This document shows, in pieces, positions 5,912-6,666 of a stretch of 6,666 bases of DNA. Source of the DNA: Bacteroidota bacterium. GTDB lineage: Bacteria > Bacteroidota > Bacteroidia > Chitinophagales > Chitinophagaceae. The stretch is taken from NCBI GenBank assembly GCA_023386395.1, contig JAEWJV010000198.1, forward strand, positions 1-6,666. Reading direction: 5' to 3'. The notes below the pieces were generated by a model that had not been told where the DNA came from, searched no databases, and worked only from the letters and a program-made list of their open reading frames with translations. The position numbers were made by a program, and so were the translations under genes. The stretch's first letter is position 1, and each line of letters starts with the position of its first letter.

Positions 5912-6661
5912 TTATTGGTTTTTAACTGTGGCAGGCACAAGCTTAATAACGGTAAGTTTGTGCATTAACAGCATGATTAAATAGGTGCCATCAAATTCAA
6001 ACCAGCGGCGTGCAAAATTTGCATTGTTTTTGGCATGATGATGATTGTTTTGAAATAATTCACCCATCAATAAAATACCCCATGGCGATGTATTTTTTGA
6101 ATGATCCCCGTTATCATAATTACTATATCCATATTTATGACCGCACCAGTTAACAATAGCGCCTTGTATAGGCCCCATTAAAAAATGAATAGGCAACAGC
6201 AAAAACCACCATGCATTCGGCGCAAATAAAATATATACTGCAGTATAAGCCAACCCGAATAATATTCTTGTTATCATACTGTGGCCAAGCTTATCAAGCT
6301 TGCTCCATGAAGGCAGGTACTCTTTTGTAAATTCAGGTGCAGGCTTGTTTTTGCCTGTTGTAAAAGCATGAAAAATACTGGCCGTATGAATCATCATCTG
6401 CCATATATCTTCAAAAAAATGCGGTGAATGCGGATCTTTCTCCGTATCACTGTAGGCATGGTGCATACGATGCATTACACCATAGGCGCTTGGCACTAAA
6501 AAGGAAGAACCTTGTACAAACCAGGTAGAGAAATAAAAAAACTTTTCCCATGTTTTAGATGTGGTGTACATTTTATGGGATGCATAGCGGTGCAGAAAAA
6601 AAGAATGGAAAAAAAGCGAAAGAAACCAATGTGTAAAAAAGAACAGAAGAATGATCAACAT
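5912..6661 (-). CDS. Membrane fatty-acyl desaturase (acyl-CoA / delta-9 type)
   Basis: This is an integral membrane di-iron enzyme that introduces a double bond into fatty-acyl chains and adjusts membrane fluidity. Histidine boxes in order are HRYASH (24-29), HRMHH (64-68) and a third box NNHHH (205-209) in GELFQNNHHHAKNN. A further conserved NWCGHKYGY (171-179) supplies H175. The first His of the usual HxxHH third box is Gln (Q204), which I believe is common in the Bacteroidota branch. Hydrophobic segments at about 2-22, 41-60, 133-147 and 151-169 are the likely membrane helices. The length of 249 residues is typical of the short bacterial forms without a fused electron carrier, so reductant must come from elsewhere. 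The ATG is 5 nt from the window edge, and the M-L-I-I-L opening followed by HWFLSLFF fits the family. An upstream extension cannot be excluded. Confidence 0.93.
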   Translation of the reverse strand: MLIILLFFFTHWFLSLFFHSFFLHRYASHKMYTTSKTWEKFFYFSTWFVQGSSFLVPSAYGVMHRMHHAYSDTEKDPHSPHFFEDIWQMMIHTASIFHAFTTGKNKPAPEFTKEYLPSWSKLDKLGHSMITRILFGLAYTAVYILFAPNAWWFLLLPIHFLMGPIQGAIVNWCGHKYGYSNYDNGDHSKNTSPWGILLMGELFQNNHHHAKNNANFARRWFEFDGTYLIMLLMHKLTVIKLVPATVKNQ

Positions 6662-6666
6662 AGTAT

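Overview
The window looks like a stretch of chromosome from a member of the Bacteroidota, most likely the Chitinophagaceae or a close relative. Three things point there: the gene order ruvA followed by what appears to be the 5' end of the gliding/type IX secretion gene sprA, an A/T-rich composition with no clear Shine-Dalgarno sequences, and the family character of the desaturase and of the 136-residue protein. This placement is inferred from protein character and gene order, not from a marker gene. Every credible gene lies on the minus strand, so transcription runs from the right end of the window to the left.

In the direction of transcription the layout is as follows. (1) A membrane fatty-acyl desaturase (5912-6661) is followed 3 nt later by a small protein of unknown function (5498-5908); the two almost certainly share an mRNA. 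(2) A stand-alone ferritin-like YciE/YciF (DUF892) protein (4834-5391) is closed by a perfect 38-bp palindrome that probably acts as its terminator. (3) After a gap of about 380 nt comes a cytoplasmic alpha-amylase (2964-4454) with all catalytic motifs intact. (4) After another gap of about 360 nt, a manganese catalase (1615-2601) and a DsbA-fold protein with a CCWS active site (902-1588) form a two-gene unit. (5) ruvA (145-726) is followed 38 nt later by a TTG-initiated, signal-peptide-bearing N-terminus (1-106), called here as the truncated start of sprA.

The central block reads as a stress and storage neighbourhood: manganese catalase removes H2O2, the DUF892 ferritin-like protein belongs to a family induced by general stress, a thiol-handling DsbA-like protein is co-transcribed with the catalase, and an intracellular amylase mobilises alpha-glucans. 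The pairing of katN-type catalase with YciE/YciF recalls the stress-induced yciGFE-katN operon of enterobacteria, although here the genes are in separate transcription units with the amylase between them. The desaturase fits membrane adaptation. The ruvA-sprA end is a separate housekeeping/secretion segment.

I found no tRNA, rRNA, CRISPR array, insertion sequence or prophage. I do not see a new multi-gene system. The points most worth checking are the desaturase-coupled unknown protein, the CxxS thioredoxin-fold protein next to the catalase, the separated catalase/YciE pairing, and the small inverted and direct repeats in front of the stress genes.
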